Assembly: GCF_963678635.1 (NCBI RefSeq)
Contig: NC_087068.1
Location: 60,383,949 to 60,447,948 of the forward strand
Source of the DNA: Symsagittifera roscoffensis
Taxonomy: Eukaryota > Xenacoelomorpha > Acoela > Convolutidae
Direction of reading: 5' to 3'
Length of the DNA: 64,000 bases
The first letter of the stretch is position 1; the number at the start of each line of letters is the position of its first letter. This document shows positions 35,880-46,786 of the stretch, piece after piece. The translations under genes were made by a program, and so were the position numbers. The notes under the pieces were generated by a model. The model worked only from the letters and a program-made list of their open reading frames with translations, was not told where the DNA came from and ran no database searches.

Positions 35880-36075
35880 TTATTACTTTAGTGAGAAAGT
35901 TTGTGTTTATTATAATATTCTTCCAAAAAAGAATTAGAAGGATTGTTGCTAGGGCAAATGTGAGGATTGCTTTCTTTATACATTTACATATGGTCAAAAT
36001 GAGGGATGATAAAAATGTTATGAAAATTACAAACAATAAAAAAATATCAGTTCTACTGAAAATAGTTCGTATCAT
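35809..36075 (-). CDS. TM88, small membrane protein (copy 1)
   Basis: 88 codons from ATG. Residues ~10-30 are a strong hydrophobic segment, followed by a short Cys-Lys loop (ICKCIKK) and a second hydrophobic segment at ~36-52, then a polar tail. This predicts a two-pass hairpin membrane protein. Its ATG overlaps the TGA of TM76 as ATGA. The sequence TATTTTCAG just after the start resembles a 3' splice site. The tail overlaps ORF X. Viroporin-like or fusion-regulating roles are possible but purely inferential. Confidence 0.6.
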   Translation of the reverse strand: MIRTIFSRTDIFLLFVIFITFLSSLILTICKCIKKAILTFALATILLILFWKNIIINTNFLTKVINQKPIKNCYPTVTKSVFTDIIPR

Positions 36076-36302
36076 TTAGACAAGTTGTATGAATCGTACC
36101 TGTGGATATAATCAACGGTTTTGGAAAGTTGGAGAAATAGTTCGAAACTAGTGTAGAAAATTAAAAAAATGTTACAAAAAATGATTAAGATTATTAGAAA
36201 AGATTCAAGTATATCAAAAAGAATTATTATAAAAGTTGCAAGTATCGTAAAAAATTGTTTGAGGTTTATGAAAATTTTAGTGACTGTTTGATAGAAGAGC
36301 AT
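36072..36302 (-). CDS. TM76, small membrane protein (copy 1)
   Basis: 76 codons from ATG. Residues ~15-60 are almost wholly hydrophobic (Ile/Leu/Phe-rich) in two or three stretches broken by DILES, followed by a polar end. It ends in the ATGA overlap with TM88. The copy 2 counterpart is broken after 13 codons. The first coding unit after the pol gap; no family recognised. Confidence 0.5.
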   Translation of the reverse strand: MLFYQTVTKIFINLKQFFTILATFIIILFDILESFLIILIIFCNIFLIFYTSFELFLQLSKTVDYIHRYDSYNLSK

Positions 36303-36895
36303 TTAAGAAATGACTTCTTGGTCGAATATTTTTTGTTGTTTGGGGCAATTTTCAAGTGTGGTCGGATTATTTATTAGTTTTTTGACAAGTGGGTTGAGTT
36401 TTGGAAAAAATTGTTGGGGGCGGTTTTTATGGTGATCGGGAGCTCGTCTTTTTCTTTATTTTTGTTTGTCAAATGATCCGGGGTATGGTGAGATTTTTGT
36501 ACTTTAGGCTAATTAAAATGTTCAATTCATTACTTTAGGCTAAGTTAACAAATTTGTTTTGGGGGTATTTGTGGTCTGAGTTGGGGAAATATTGTTGATT
36601 TTTGGGTTATTAGATAAAGGAGGGATATGGGATTATGGTGATATTTATTTTAGTTGTCAAGTTGGAGCGGTTTGCTTATTTTTGACCTGGAGGTCGTAAA
36701 GTTATAGTTATAGATATGCTTGGAGTTTTATATAATTCGTCTAATTGATCTTAGTTTGAGTTAGAGAAAGTGACGGATTGGATGAATCCTATTGGTCTAA
36801 ATTTGAACAAGAATCATTGCGTGTTTGTCAGCATGTTATTCGGAAAAATGAAATTTGAAAATGTTTCAAAGGTTTCAAGATTTGTGAAGTATAAA
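36303..36895 (-). other. pol-TM76 spacer (copy 1)
   Basis: About 590 bp without an ORF, closely matched by the 58,018-58,617 spacer of copy 2. Its conservation suggests a regulatory role such as a splice acceptor region, internal promoter or export signal. The pairs of GCCTAAAGTA words on the coding strand (about 36,505 and 36,535) are present in both copies. Confidence 0.5.
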
Positions 36896-39800
36896 GCTAA
36901 AATTGTTTTTGAAATTCCACTTTCTTTAATATTTTAGATTGGGGGATGAATATTTTATAATTTTTACGTGGTTGATTTCTAAGTCGTGTTGATGTTCTAT
37001 GTTCTGATTTGTCGATTTGTTCTTGGGGTATTATTTGTTCTGTCATTTTTCTATTTTTTATTGCTTTTTGGGATGTTTTTTGGTCTAAGTTTTTTGTATT
37101 TTTTTTGGTGGTGGTTGATTTTGTATTTTCATTTCCGATGGGGATATCATTTTGTTCCTCTGTTGTGTTATTTGGATGTGGGTCATTTTGAATAACTTTT
37201 AAACCTGTAAAAGAATATAATTGAGTTAATTCGCGGAGTGCGTATTCTTTTGGATAATAAGGTAATAGGTTGTTTCGGTGCTGAACGATTTCTTTTTTGT
37301 CGGAATCGGTAATCTTATATGTGACATCAGTGGGTTTTGAAATTATTTGGTATGGTCCTTTACGAAGGGGTTGTAATTTTTTAGAAATTCCTTTTTAAGT
37401 GAAATTAGGTAATAAAACAAATGTTCCAATTTTTAAATCGGAGGCTGGTGTAAAACGTGAATTTATTTGTTCATTTATGTTTTGCCTTTGTAATAACTTT
37501 TTTGTTATTTTTTGGTAAATTTCATTATGTTTTTTATCTCTATTTAAAATCCATTCGGTGTGTGTACCGGAGGCTAATTTAAGAATTTGTGGGTGATGAA
37601 AATGATCTTCATCGTGTGTATGTAAAGGTAGGTTATAACAAATTGAGTCTTTATTTGGTTGACAATAACCTTGTGCGTTTTTATGAGAGTTTGCTGTAAA
37701 CATTATTGGTTTGCGTGGCTTTTGGTTAAAAACCATTTCATATGGTGACATTCCTAGAGTTGTCGTGATTTGTGAATTATATGCTAAGGGAAATAATTTT
37801 ACATCTGCTGACCATTCGGTATATCTTGTATCATTTCCGTTGATGATACATCTAAGATATTCTTGTAATGAACGGTTCATACCTTCGACTAAGCCGTTTG
37901 TCCAAGGTGCGTGAGATGTACGTGGTTTGTGTTTAATGTTATATAAATGACATGGTGTGATAATTTCATTATTTATGAATTCGGTACCGTTGTCTGTAAC
38001 TAAAATTTCTGGTAGTCCAAATTTTGCTATCCAGTGTTCATAAAGCGTTGTGTACGCGTAGTAAGCGTTACAATGTGGTACTGGGTTAAGTGCTACATAA
38101 TGTGTAAATGCGTCAACAATTACCATAATATAGGAGTTTCCTTCTGATGAGGGTGAAATTGGTCCTTTAGTATCGAATGAGATACGATGATTAAAGTATA
38201 AACTTTGTCCTTTAAAATCTTGTTTTTGTGCTATTTGTTTTTGATTTGGGAAGGTTTATTTAGTTGACATACTATACAGTCATTGCATAGTACTTTTATC
38301 CAAATTGGTGCATTTGGGAAATAAAAATTTTGTATGAAATTTGAGTATGTTTTTTCTGATCCAGAGTGTCCTTTAATATTTTGTGTATGTGAAATATTAA
38401 AAGCTATGAGAATCATACTTAAAGGGAGACAAGGAACTATAGATTCATTTAAGTGATACTCTAAAAGGTCTGTATTTTCGTTAACTGTTGTGTTATTGAA
38501 TTTGCGAAAGTATCGGAGGAGTGTTTTGTTTCCTAGAATGGTTGAATCTGCCTTGATAGGTTTAGTTTTATATTTGTGCCATGATTTTAGTTGTCTAATT
38601 ATCGGGTCAAGATTTTGATATTGTTTTAGTGTTGAAATTGTAATTGTTTCTGTTGGAGGGAGAAAAATGTTTTCAATTTCGAATTTAGATAAGGGTATTG
38701 TATCAAGTGGGTCATGGAGGTCAAAAACTTGATTTATTGTGTATTTCGAATCGTTTGTTTGAGGTCCTGATAAATTTATTTTATCAGTTAAATTTTCTTT
38801 TTCAATTAATGGAAAATGGTCTTTTTTAGGCGGGTGTTGTTTCGTTCTTTTTTGTTGGGTATTAATTTTGATCCATTGTGAATATGGGATTGGTTTGAAA
38901 GTTGATGTTCCAAGTAGATCAACTTCATAGTGGTTATTTTGACAATCTAAATAAAGTGGGAAATGTTGTAAACTATTTATTTGTGATTGTTCAACGTCAG
39001 TTTTTACTGCATATTTGCATTCCAATCGGGGTGATGTTTCGTTTTCTGCAAGGTAGAATTTTATATTTTTGGGTATTTCAACTGTTGTTTTTCGTGTAAG
39101 TAATTCAGGTGGTGTATTTCGACTTAAGGTGTCTGGTAATGCAAGATTTTTTCCTGCGGTCCAAACTATATGTAAGTTTGGAAATTTCATTAGGATTAAT
39201 TGAAATCTGTAAACTCGGTGGTTTGGATTAGACTTTTGTGTAAAAAGAAAAATGATTGGTTTATGGTCTGTGAATAGAACTGTGGGATGTTTTGATCCAA
39301 GTATCAGAAATTCATATTCTGTTAGTGTATATATTATGGCTGTACATTCTCTCATTAGAGTTGAGAGTCGTAGCTCTGCTTGAGTGAATAATCGAGAATT
39401 TGCTGATATGAGGTTCATTTTGTTTGTACCGTTGTGTGATTGTAATAATGCTGCGCCGATGCCAAAGTTCGAAGCATCGCACATTGCATAAAATGGTTGA
39501 TCGGGGTCTGGAATTGTGTGTGAAATTTGTTCAGTTAAAAGTTTCTTTATTTCTTCAAATCGTGCTTGATGTTCTGTATTCCATTCAAAATTATTTTGTT
39601 GTCTGAGTATATTATAGAATGGTCGTAGATATAATTGCATTTTATAAACATATTTACTTAAAAAATTTAACATTCCAAGAAATTCTTGGATTTTCTTTTA
39701 TTTGTTGGTGGTTGAAGTTTTTGAATAGCGTCAATGCGTGATTTCAATGGAGTGATTGTTTTTCTTTCTATATTATGTCCTAAGAATTTAACTCTTGTCA

Positions 39801-41086
39801 AAAAGAAGTGTGATTTATCGGGGGCGGCCTTCAGATTTTCGTTCTGAAGTATTTGGTGATATTTTTCTAAAACATTGAACATTTCTTCTTTTGTTTGTGA
39901 TTGCATAAAAACATCGTCTAAATAGGTGATTGCGTTTTTCTTGAGTATTAGTGGTCTAAAAATTTTGCTCATGAAGGCTGAAAATGCTGCTGGTCCTATG
40001 GATATTCCATAGAATAAGCGGTTGAATTCATATTGTTGGTTTCCAATAACAAATTGTGTTAAACGTCGTGATTGTTCGTCTAGTGGCATTTGATTATATG
40101 CACTATTCATATCGGCGGTTGTAAAGTATTTGCCGTTTATTTTTGTTAAAATAACTTGTATAGGTCCAAATACATTTTGATTCATCTATGAGTGAATTGA
40201 GGTATCTAGCATCGAGAACGATTTTTAATGATTCTCCTTTAGCTAGAATGATAACGGGGTTGATAAATGTGTTGCCTTTTGGTTGTTCTTCTTTATTAAC
40301 TGGTGATATAATGTTATATTGTTCTAAAATGTCGAGTAATCTGTTCACTTTATCGTGTAAGTGAATTGGTACTTTACTTGCTCTCTGTTTTTTGAAAACT
40401 GCGTCTGGTTTTAACGGGAGATGTAGTGATGAGCTGATTTTGCCAACATCAAATTTGGATGTTGCATAGACTGATGAATATTTAATTAGCTGTTTGGCTA
40501 ACTTTTCGAATTCGTCTTGTGTTTTTTGGGAATGTTGGAAATTAAACATTGTTAAAAATTTCTGTTGATCCTCTGTGTAGTTACTTATGTTGAATGTAGG
40601 TTTGAAATATGGGGTTTTTGTGAAATAATCCGTATTTCTAGTTTCGTTATTTATTATGTTATTTATAGATAATTCTTCATTAAGGATTGTGGATTGGCAA
40701 ATATCTAGTAATTGGAGTATATTATTTACGCGATATGCTTTTTCGTGTATTGGTGATATTGTAGCGTTGGTTTCGCAATAGCCTAAAAGTCCTAAAGGTA
40801 GTGTTACTTGGTAAGGTGTATTGTTGTATACATGTAAAGAAATAATATCTGAATTCGAGTTTTTCAAATATTTTATTGATGAAATTGTGATTTTGAAAAA
40901 TTTATGAATTGGTTTGAATTCAAAATCTGACATATAAAATTTTTGTTTGTTTTGTTCTTTATCATATTGGTGAACTTGTTTGTTTGAAAAATTATAGATG
41001 TTTCCTGATAGTGGTTTCAAGTGTTTCCTTTGTTGATTAAATATTGGGTAAAATTTTGAAAAGAATGGTGGTTGTTTATTTAATCT
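36896..41086 (-). pseudogene. pol (RT, RNase H, integrase), broken (copy 1)
   Basis: Corresponds to ~53,820-58,017 of copy 2. Readable pieces: 41,020-40,103 (N-terminal part of RT), 40,185-39,667 (RT core with YLDDV), 39,673-38,231 (RNase H and integrase zinc finger) and 38,126-37,395 (integrase core with the TDNGTEF and VEGMN motifs). Lesions against copy 2: CAA to TAA at the start, an 8-nt deletion near 40,180, single-base deletions near 39,695 (A-run) and 38,255, and a loss of 3 nt with CAA to TAA near 37,397. The final GPY/F part and charged tail lie beyond that last stop. Confidence 0.9.
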
Positions 41087-43498
41087 TTAAAAAAATGTTA
41101 GGGATGTGTCCTTTGTTTTTGTATATTTATCTTTGATTAATATTTTACCATTCAAGATGTTGATTGTTGGTATATATTTCGAGATAAATGGTATTCCAAT
41201 GATATTATGTTTAATATCAGTGATTTGGAATATTTGTTTAAATGGCTTATTTAAAATTTTATTTTGCTCTATTGTTCTTGTGGGGAGAAGAAATAATTGG
41301 ATTTTTCCGTAGTTTATTAATGTTGATCCCTGTGCTGTTGCTAACTTACTGGAGGTTTCAAGAGGTGTCAGTTTTGGGTGTAAAGTTTTTATTTCATTCC
41401 ATGTGGGAATGTTTATTACATTTGATTCTGCTCCTGAATCAATTAAAAAATCAATTTCAAGATCTGGTGGTTGAAATTCTTTGTTTCTTGGACTTTCTAA
41501 GAGAAATGGGATTGTCCAAATTTTTTCTTTAGGTTGTTCTTTTTGTATATTCTGATAGATGTGATTTGTATTCAAGCATTTTGTTTTGACATTTTCATTG
41601 GGTTGATTTGTAGTGTTAATTCCATTTGTTTCTTGCGTCGTTGGTGTGGAATGTATAGGTTTAGTATAATAATTTTGAAGAAATTCTGATTGATTTTCGT
41701 ATATGTGTGATGAAAAAGGTTGTTCATATATAACAGGTTCATAGTCATTTTCGACTTTGATCATATTGATGGAGAGAGTGTTTTCTGTGTCGCTTTCTGA
41801 ATCTGATGATCCACAGTTTATTTGATTGAGTTGTAACGTATCAGTTACTGTGTCATCAATACCAGGAGGGTCTGATGTTGTTTCTGGATTAGATTGTACT
41901 TGGTTGATATGTCTTTGATGTTTAGGTGTACTACTTCTGTGGCGATTATTAGAATTATTGTAGTGATTATTATTCCGGTGTGGTGATTGGGAATAATTTC
42001 TATAACGATTATTATAACTTGAATGTCGATTTTGTGAATTATTTCGCGATCTATTTTGATAATTACTGTTTGTTCTGTTGTATGAGTTATTTCTTGATCG
42101 GTTGTTTGGATAATAATGATTTCGATTGTTTGAATAACTTCTATTTCGATTATTAGAGTAGTTTCTTTTTCTATTATATGATGAGTTTCGTGATTGATTG
42201 TTTGGATAGTATCTATTTCTTGATTGGGAATTAGATCTAGAAACAAACTGTGTTGTGTTTGAATTAGATCTGGAGTAGTTATTTCTACTATTTGGTCTAT
42301 TGTAGTGATTTTGTGACGAATTTTGTGTATTTCTTCGTTCTGGCGATCTTCCTCTATAACTTGAGTTATGTGTTGATTGGTTTCTTGTATAATTTGCATT
42401 GTTCGGGAGTGGTTTTCCTGAACTATTGTTGCTGTATACATTTTTGTTCGGTAGATTTTGATCTTTCTTCATATATTGATAAAATGACTTGTTTGGTTCT
42501 TTGTATTTTTGAGGTTTATTTTGATTATCTTGCTGTTTTTGTCTACATTCAGAAATACTATGTCCGTATCGTCGGCAATAATTACACCATTTTTTGAAAG
42601 ATGGTTTGCCTTTAGAGTTTGGGTGTTTTTCGTAAATATTGAGTATTTCAGTGATTTTTTCAACGAGGTCTGTATCTGATTCTTGTATATTGTTAATATT
42701 TGTGGAAGTTGTTTCAATTCTGTTAACGTATTGTAGTTTCAGATTTTCCGTTTCTTCGAGTTTCATTGTGATTTCTGCTTGTTCTAATTTGTCTACTAGT
42801 TTTCGAAAATCTAAATCGGGTTCTCGAATTGAAGAAGGATGTAATGTTCTCTTTTTTATTGCTATTTTCCTTAATTGTGGTGTTAAGGTCATCATTAAGA
42901 TTTCTGTCATTTTTGTGTTTTTATAGTCGTGCGTATTTAATGAATATGCTTTTCGAACTAGTGTTTCGATTCGTACTGCTAACTGCTTGATGGTTTCGTT
43001 TGGTAATCTGCGAATCTCATTACATAAAACTCTTTGTTGTTGTTTGTTTCTTTCGGAGTCAAACATTTTTGAAAATTCTTGTGTAAACCTTTTCCAATTT
43101 GATTTTATTTCTAGGGGCAATACTGAAAACCATTTTTGGGCTGCGCCATCTAAAGTTGTTTGTATCAACGCTGTGCGTCGATGTATCCAGTTTTGATGTA
43201 ATGGCGTATCAATTGGTTCAGGTCCTATATTTAAAATCAAATTTGCTGTTACTGCATTTAGATAATCTTCTACAGAGTACTCAGGGTCTGTTCCTGTGAA
43301 TACCATTAAAGGTTTATTTGATGTTATTGATGATCCATCCATAAGGTATGGATTCATTGTCATTTGTAATGATACTGCTGCATTTGGCATTTGAGAAAAA
43401 TTTGAAAGTTGATTTCTTGTTATTTCGTGTTGTTGAAGATAATATGGGAGTGGTATTTCATTTTGCATTTGTGTTGGTTGATACGAGTGTGTAATCAT
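41087..43498 (-). CDS. Gag capsid/nucleocapsid plus protease segment, open in copy 1
   Basis: 803 codons from an in-frame ATG inside gag. Residues ~45-200 resemble the retrotransposon Gag capsid domain (FTGTDPEYSVEDYLNA, then AAQKWFSVLP and WKRFTQEFSKMF). A perfect CCHC zinc knuckle C-X2-C-X4-H-X4-C (CNYCRRYGHSISEC) follows at ~310. Next come ~150 residues of Ser/Arg/Asn/Tyr-rich repeats, then an aspartic protease with the active site LIDSGAESN at ~680. The frame ends at a TAA that replaces a CAA in copy 2. The same region in copy 2 has two stops that are absent here, so neither copy alone encodes the full polyprotein. Confidence 0.85.
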   Translation of the reverse strand: MITHSYQPTQMQNEIPLPYYLQQHEITRNQLSNFSQMPNAAVSLQMTMNPYLMDGSSITSNKPLMVFTGTDPEYSVEDYLNAVTANLILNIGPEPIDTPLHQNWIHRRTALIQTTLDGAAQKWFSVLPLEIKSNWKRFTQEFSKMFDSERNKQQQRVLCNEIRRLPNETIKQLAVRIETLVRKAYSLNTHDYKNTKMTEILMMTLTPQLRKIAIKKRTLHPSSIREPDLDFRKLVDKLEQAEITMKLEETENLKLQYVNRIETTSTNINNIQESDTDLVEKITEILNIYEKHPNSKGKPSFKKWCNYCRRYGHSISECRQKQQDNQNKPQKYKEPNKSFYQYMKKDQNLPNKNVYSNNSSGKPLPNNANYTRNQSTHNSSYRGRSPERRNTQNSSQNHYNRPNSRNNYSRSNSNTTQFVSRSNSQSRNRYYPNNQSRNSSYNRKRNYSNNRNRSYSNNRNHYYPNNRSRNNSYNRTNSNYQNRSRNNSQNRHSSYNNRYRNYSQSPHRNNNHYNNSNNRHRSSTPKHQRHINQVQSNPETTSDPPGIDDTVTDTLQLNQINCGSSDSESDTENTLSINMIKVENDYEPVIYEQPFSSHIYENQSEFLQNYYTKPIHSTPTTQETNGINTTNQPNENVKTKCLNTNHIYQNIQKEQPKEKIWTIPFLLESPRNKEFQPPDLEIDFLIDSGAESNVINIPTWNEIKTLHPKLTPLETSSKLATAQGSTLINYGKIQLFLLPTRTIEQNKILNKPFKQIFQITDIKHNIIGIPFISKYIPTINILNGKILIKDKYTKTKDTSLTFF

Positions 43499-43578
43499 TG
43501 GGTTTTGTTGTTGAATTGGTTGAAAAGATTGTGTATTAATTGGGTTTTGTTGCTGAATTGGTTGTTGATGTTGTGTAT

Positions 43579-45113
43579 CTATCGGTTGTGGAGAAAAAAT
43601 TCTATGATTTGTATGTGGTTTCTGTACTCCTTGTCCACGATATTCTTGATTATATGGTGCAAATATGTCTGGTGTAAGAAATCATCATCTGAGGATAAAT
43701 AATCCATTTGATAAGATGTCTGTTTTTTATTTTTATTTTGTTGAAAAAATGGGTAATTTTCACTACGATCCTGTGAAGGATGTAAATTTGTTTGGAAATT
43801 TACTGAATTAGGTGGTGCCATTGGGTTATCCCAATTTCGAGGTCTTGTATAAGTACTAAAGTTTTTTCGTGGTTGATAATTTGTTTTTGATGGATGTGTT
43901 TAATTATAATTATGGTCTGCAAAATTGTTTCTAGTGAACGTTTTGCGTGTTTTTGACGGTATTGTCATGGGTCTATATGTTTGGTAATCCATGTGTGAAT
44001 ATTTTGGGGCAACCGAAGGTTTAACGGTTGATTGTAAGGTTACCTGTGTTTGTGAAGGGTTTGTATTTCTTGGTGTTGTCAAGTTTGGACGTATTGGTGA
44101 AATACTTTGTTGTGTAGTTGTTGTGTGTACAATTTCTTCATTTATGAAGTGTGATGGTGTCTGGATATCTTGTTGCGTAAGATTCCTAGTTCCATTGAGG
44201 TTTTCATTGTGTATGACTGTAGAATTTAAACTATTATTTTGCGTATCGGGTAAAAATGTATTATAGTTTAATGGTGTTGCATCAATGGTTAATGGTATTA
44301 CTCTTACATAATCTCTTATGTAAGATATCGTACTTATTGCTTGACTTGAGATTGATTGTGGGAAGTTTATAAATGCGTGATGAGACCATTCGGGGTCCCA
44401 AACATAGTCTGATTGTTCTGTGATAGCGGTATCATCGTTTGAGTTTTGGGGTCTAAAATGTTTTCTTGCTTGCGAAATTAAATGAATATTGTGTGTGAAA
44501 CAATCTATTATGAACCATGCCAAAATTTTTTGTAGGTCATGTTTTGTATGTTGTGAAACTTCGTCTTTCGTGAAATTTTCTTTAATGATGTTTAGATAAC
44601 TAGAGAGTAGTGTAATTTCATGTCGTCTCTTATATGTTTAGATGTTTCTGTCGGTGAGACATTTGGTATTGGGATTTCGTTTTCTAAAATCGAGATATAA
44701 CTATATATTATTGCGAAAAGTTCATTGGTGAATATGGAGTTTGCTCTTTGTGAGTTATGATATTGGATGCTTTTGATATATTCTGAAAATACTTTTGAAA
44801 ATTCTAAATCAAGGTCGTCTGTTTGAATTGTATATTTACTGTGATTCTGGTTTGGTGAGGTGAATTCTATGGAGTAGATTCCGTATTGTTGTGTTAAGTT
44901 ACATATATCTTTTAGATAGTGATCGATAATTTGTCTTTTGATTTTTACATCTGGGAACTCTGTTTTACATGGACTGATTCCGGGTTCAAATAAATTTAAG
45001 AGTAAATTTTTGCAAAATATATGTTGTCCTCTATCTGTGGTTGCATCTACTATAAAAGGAAAGATATCATCATCATCTGGACTTTCTTCACCTGGGGTGT
45101 GCGTTGAGCTCAT
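43579..45113 (-). pseudogene. gag N-terminal region, broken (copy 1)
   Basis: A real ATG at 45,113 (start MSSTHTPGEESPDD) begins gag, overlapping ORF155 by 26 nt. A 1-nt deletion near 44,630 ends the first piece at 44,592. The next piece (44,523-43,900) ends at TAT to TAA, and a third (43,821-43,579) loses frame near 43,672. Copy 2 reads through all three points. The end of this region is Gln/Asn/Pro-rich with repeated QPIQQQNP-like words. There is no obvious myristoylation signal. Confidence 0.85.
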
Positions 45114-45555
45114 TTTTTCGTTCGATGACTGTTAATATGTAATTATTAATGTGTCTAATTGGTTGATTCCAATTGTATAAATGTACTGGTTTGTGTTTAT
45201 ACTGCTTTTTTATTCTTCTTTTTCCTCTTTTTGATGAATTTGAAGTTGTTTCTGAGTCAGAGAAATATAATTGATCGTGAATTGGGCAATTTTTATCTAT
45301 TGATTCTTTAAGTTTGTAAAGTTCGTCTAAACTGTTGGTTTCTGATTCTGAAAATGCGTTTCGGTTTTTTGAAAATCTTTTTCGTGTTATTTGTCTTTGT
45401 TTAGTTATTATTTTTCTCTTTAGTGTTTGTCGTTTTGTTCGAATGTATCCAACTGTTTGTGTATGAGGTGTGATTACAAGGTCGTATTTTTTGTTATCTA
45501 TTTCACAATTGTGTAAAACGATTGTTTGTTTATTTCCTAGGTTTTTAAATGACAT
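45088..45555 (-). CDS. ORF155, basic protein upstream of gag
   Basis: 155 codons from ATG to a stop 26 nt inside gag, in a different frame. It has a strongly basic segment at ~40-65 (KRQTLKRKIITKQRQITRKR), an acidic Ser/Glu-rich stretch at ~65-105 (with SESETNS and SDSETTSNS), and a second basic cluster (KRGKRRIKKQYKHK). The layout suggests a nucleic-acid-binding or nuclear-targeted accessory protein. No family is recognised and there is no second copy to compare, because copy 2 is truncated downstream of here. It could also be the first exon of an alternative gag product. Confidence 0.55.
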   Translation of the reverse strand: MSFKNLGNKQTIVLHNCEIDNKKYDLVITPHTQTVGYIRTKRQTLKRKIITKQRQITRKRFSKNRNAFSESETNSLDELYKLKESIDKNCPIHDQLYFSDSETTSNSSKRGKRRIKKQYKHKPVHLYNWNQPIRHINNYILTVIERKNELNAHPR

Positions 45556-46786
45556 AAGGTTTAGGATGACGGGTGCAAAAGGTTGTTAAGTGAATTCTAT
45601 TTGCTTAAACTGTTAGTCCTTACGATTTTTTGGTTAGCTTAACCTGGGTCTATTTGTTCAGGGTTGGAGAGAAAATTATATCTATTCCGAAGAATGATTT
45701 TTACTTTCTCGTGACTAATATAAGCTAAGGTGTTAACTTACTTAATCTTACTTAGGGGTAGTGATTGTGTTCAAGGGTTGGAGAATAGTAAATCGATCCA
45801 CAAGGTTCAGGTATAATTAGAACGCGAGTAGTTCGTTAGATACTATTTTAAACTTACTAAGTCTAAGATTTATCCTGGGTCTGGTAAGAAGGGGGGGGGG
45901 GTCAAGTGAAGGATGAATAACCGAAGTTCTTCGCTGTTTATCCTAATTTGAATGATTAGTTTTGTTTTAAAAATTTCTATTAGTCTTGAGTCTTTTAGAA
46001 AGGGTTGGATAGTGAATCGACGTTTGAGGTCGTTAGACACTGGTTAAGTGGGTGGGGGAGAACAAAGTTGTTCTTTTTGATCCAAGGATAGGCCTTGATG
46101 ATCAAGTTTGAAATTTAATTAAGTAGAATATGATTTAAGATCCAAGGATAAGCCTTGATGATCTGATTTTAAAATTAAGTGAATTTAAGTTTTAATAAAG
46201 ATTTAAATGTGTGTAAAGGTAAGATTTAGTGTTTTGATGATATTAGTGGGTTTATGAATGCTGTTATGTTTAGGTGATGAAGCTGGAACAACAGGATGAT
46301 TTGTGATTACTAACCATTTATTGTCATGCTACTAATTTTTATTTTTATTTTCCAATAAATATTTTTCAAACATGTTTTATATATTACTGCAGAATTTAAG
46401 AAAACGATCTGAGATCTTTTTATCAATCGTTATTGTATATTAATAATTTTGTTTAGCGCCTGAAATGATTTGAGGGTTGACTTCAAGGTTTTATGTTTGC
46501 AAATGAAAATCTAAATTCATTGCCAGTAGTATTCTAAATACAAAAGTTTGTTCTGGCTTTTGCCGAACTATCATATAACTATATGGCAAGTTTCTACTTT
46601 GTCGTATGTCGTCTCTGGTTCGGGGTCTTCTTCCAATTCCGGGTAGTTCTGTTATGGTTCGGAATATTGGCTCTGATCTATTGAGTCGTAGAGACATTTC
46701 GATTAAATTATCGTCGTATAACATTTTGTAAATGTTTTTGTCTAATTTCTAATCTATTTTGGTTAATTCTAAGCTATTAAGGTCTT
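45556..46786 (-). other. 5' leader of copy 1
   Basis: About 1.25 kb between primer site and ORF155. It holds G11 at 45,891-45,901, a 60-bp tandem repeat whose two units start with GATCCAAGGATA[G/A]GCC at 46,079 and 46,139, and a 77-codon ATG frame at 46,724-46,491. That frame might be an upstream ORF or a first coding exon (it contains PGIGRRPRTRDD). A leader this long is expected to carry dimerisation and packaging signals. Confidence 0.5.
46491..46724 (-). CDS. 77-codon upstream frame in leader
   Basis: Starts with ATG 88 nt after the 5' LTR and is the first ATG frame of notable length on the predicted RNA. It has an Arg-rich middle and no domain. It may be an upstream ORF that controls translation, a first coding exon, or chance. 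No comparison is possible because copy 2 lacks this part. Confidence 0.25.
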   Translation of the reverse strand: MLYDDNLIEMSLRLNRSEPIFRTITELPGIGRRPRTRDDIRQSRNLPYSYMIVRQKPEQTFVFRILLAMNLDFHLQT

